Assembly: GCA_020328135.1 (NCBI GenBank)
Contig: JAIXNA010000076.1
Span: 1 to 5,479 of the forward strand
Source: Candidatus Endomicrobiellum dinenymphae
GTDB lineage: Bacteria; Elusimicrobiota; Endomicrobiia; Endomicrobiales; Endomicrobiaceae
Direction: 5' to 3'
Length of the DNA: 5,479 nt
The translations under genes and the position numbers were made by a program. This document shows, piece by piece, positions 5,143-5,479 of this stretch; positions within the stretch are counted from its first letter, which is position 1; every line of letters begins with the position of its first letter. The notes under the pieces are model-generated. The model did no database searches and was not told where the DNA came from. It worked only from the letters and a program-made list of their open reading frames with translations.

Positions 5143-5479
5143 ATGCTAGATAAGGATATATTAAAAAAACAAATACATCGGCTTGAAATAAAATCAAATA
5201 AACTTGCAAATGAGATTTTTGCAGGGCAGTATCAAAGCGTTTTTAAAGGGCAAGGAATAGAATTTGCGGAAGTCAGAGAATATCAAGTTGGCGATGACTT
5301 TAGAAGTATTGATTGCAACGTTACCGCCAGATACGGCAAACCTTATATTAAACTTTTCTCACAAGAAAGAGAACTCACGGTAATATTTCTTATAGACGTT
5401 TCATCATCGCAAAACTTTGGCAGCGTTAATAAATTAAAATCTGAAGTTGCAGCAGAAGCGGCTGCTCTTTTGGCATTTT
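5143..5479 (+). CDS. DUF58 domain protein, VWA-like (partial, 3' end outside window)
   Basis: From ATG 5143, with AGGA (5132-5135) 7 bases upstream, an open frame of 112 codons runs off the window end. Residues 36-77 carry the DUF58 signature: GQGIEF, EVREYQVGDD (43-52), RSID (54-57), ARYGKPYIKLF (62-72) and QERE (74-77). These are followed by LIDVSSS at 83-89, whose Asp85-Ser87-Ser89 fits a DxSxS metal-ion-dependent adhesion site of von Willebrand A domains. There is no signal peptide or membrane helix in the visible part. It follows the MoxR gene in the same direction, the usual pairing, so the ATPase probably acts on or with this protein. Position 58 is Cys where the family normally has Trp (IDWN). 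Nothing visible suggests truncation apart from the window edge. Confidence 0.92.
   Translation, partial: MLDKDILKKQIHRLEIKSNKLANEIFAGQYQSVFKGQGIEFAEVREYQVGDDFRSIDCNVTARYGKPYIKLFSQERELTVIFLIDVSSSQNFGSVNKLKSEVAAEAAALLAF

Overview
The window looks like ordinary chromosomal DNA from a low-GC, probably Gram-negative-type bacterium. It contains compact housekeeping genes with strong GGAGG ribosome binding sites and AT-rich spacers. L27 lacks the cleaved N-terminal extension found in Firmicutes, and no prp protease gene lies between rplU and rpmA. Overall style (codon use, short GC-rich hairpins in AT-rich spacers, gene content) reminds me of Elusimicrobiota such as Endomicrobium. That placement is an impression, not a demonstrated result.

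Layout: the left edge (1-77) holds a repeat hairpin just after the stop of a minus-strand aminotransferase, and possibly the first codons of another minus-strand gene. A class I aspartate aminotransferase (minus, 78-1265) is divergent from the conserved operon rplU-rpmA-obgE (plus, 1591-3509), which encodes ribosomal proteins L21 and L27 and the ribosome-assembly GTPase Obg. A second plus-strand unit begins at 3871 with a MoxR-family AAA+ ATPase. It continues at 5143 with a DUF58/von Willebrand A-type protein cut by the window end. MoxR and DUF58 proteins usually act together, but here 285 bases of unusually GC-rich, hairpin-rich DNA separate them.

The most interesting material is between the genes. 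The two large spacers (1266-1590 and 3510-3870) carry diverged copies of the same element. Each copy ends in a near-identical 47-48 base block with a 28-base hairpin, and each hairpin lies 10-11 bases upstream of a good sigma-70-type -35 box. A third copy of the hairpin alone lies in the opposite orientation at 46-73. Its loop is conserved but its stem differs at two base pairs, and both differences preserve pairing (GTAC/GTAC becomes GCGC/GCGC). This points to a dispersed, structure-conserved palindromic repeat family.

The coding genes themselves look intact and typical. I see no transposase, CRISPR array, tRNA, rRNA or defence system.
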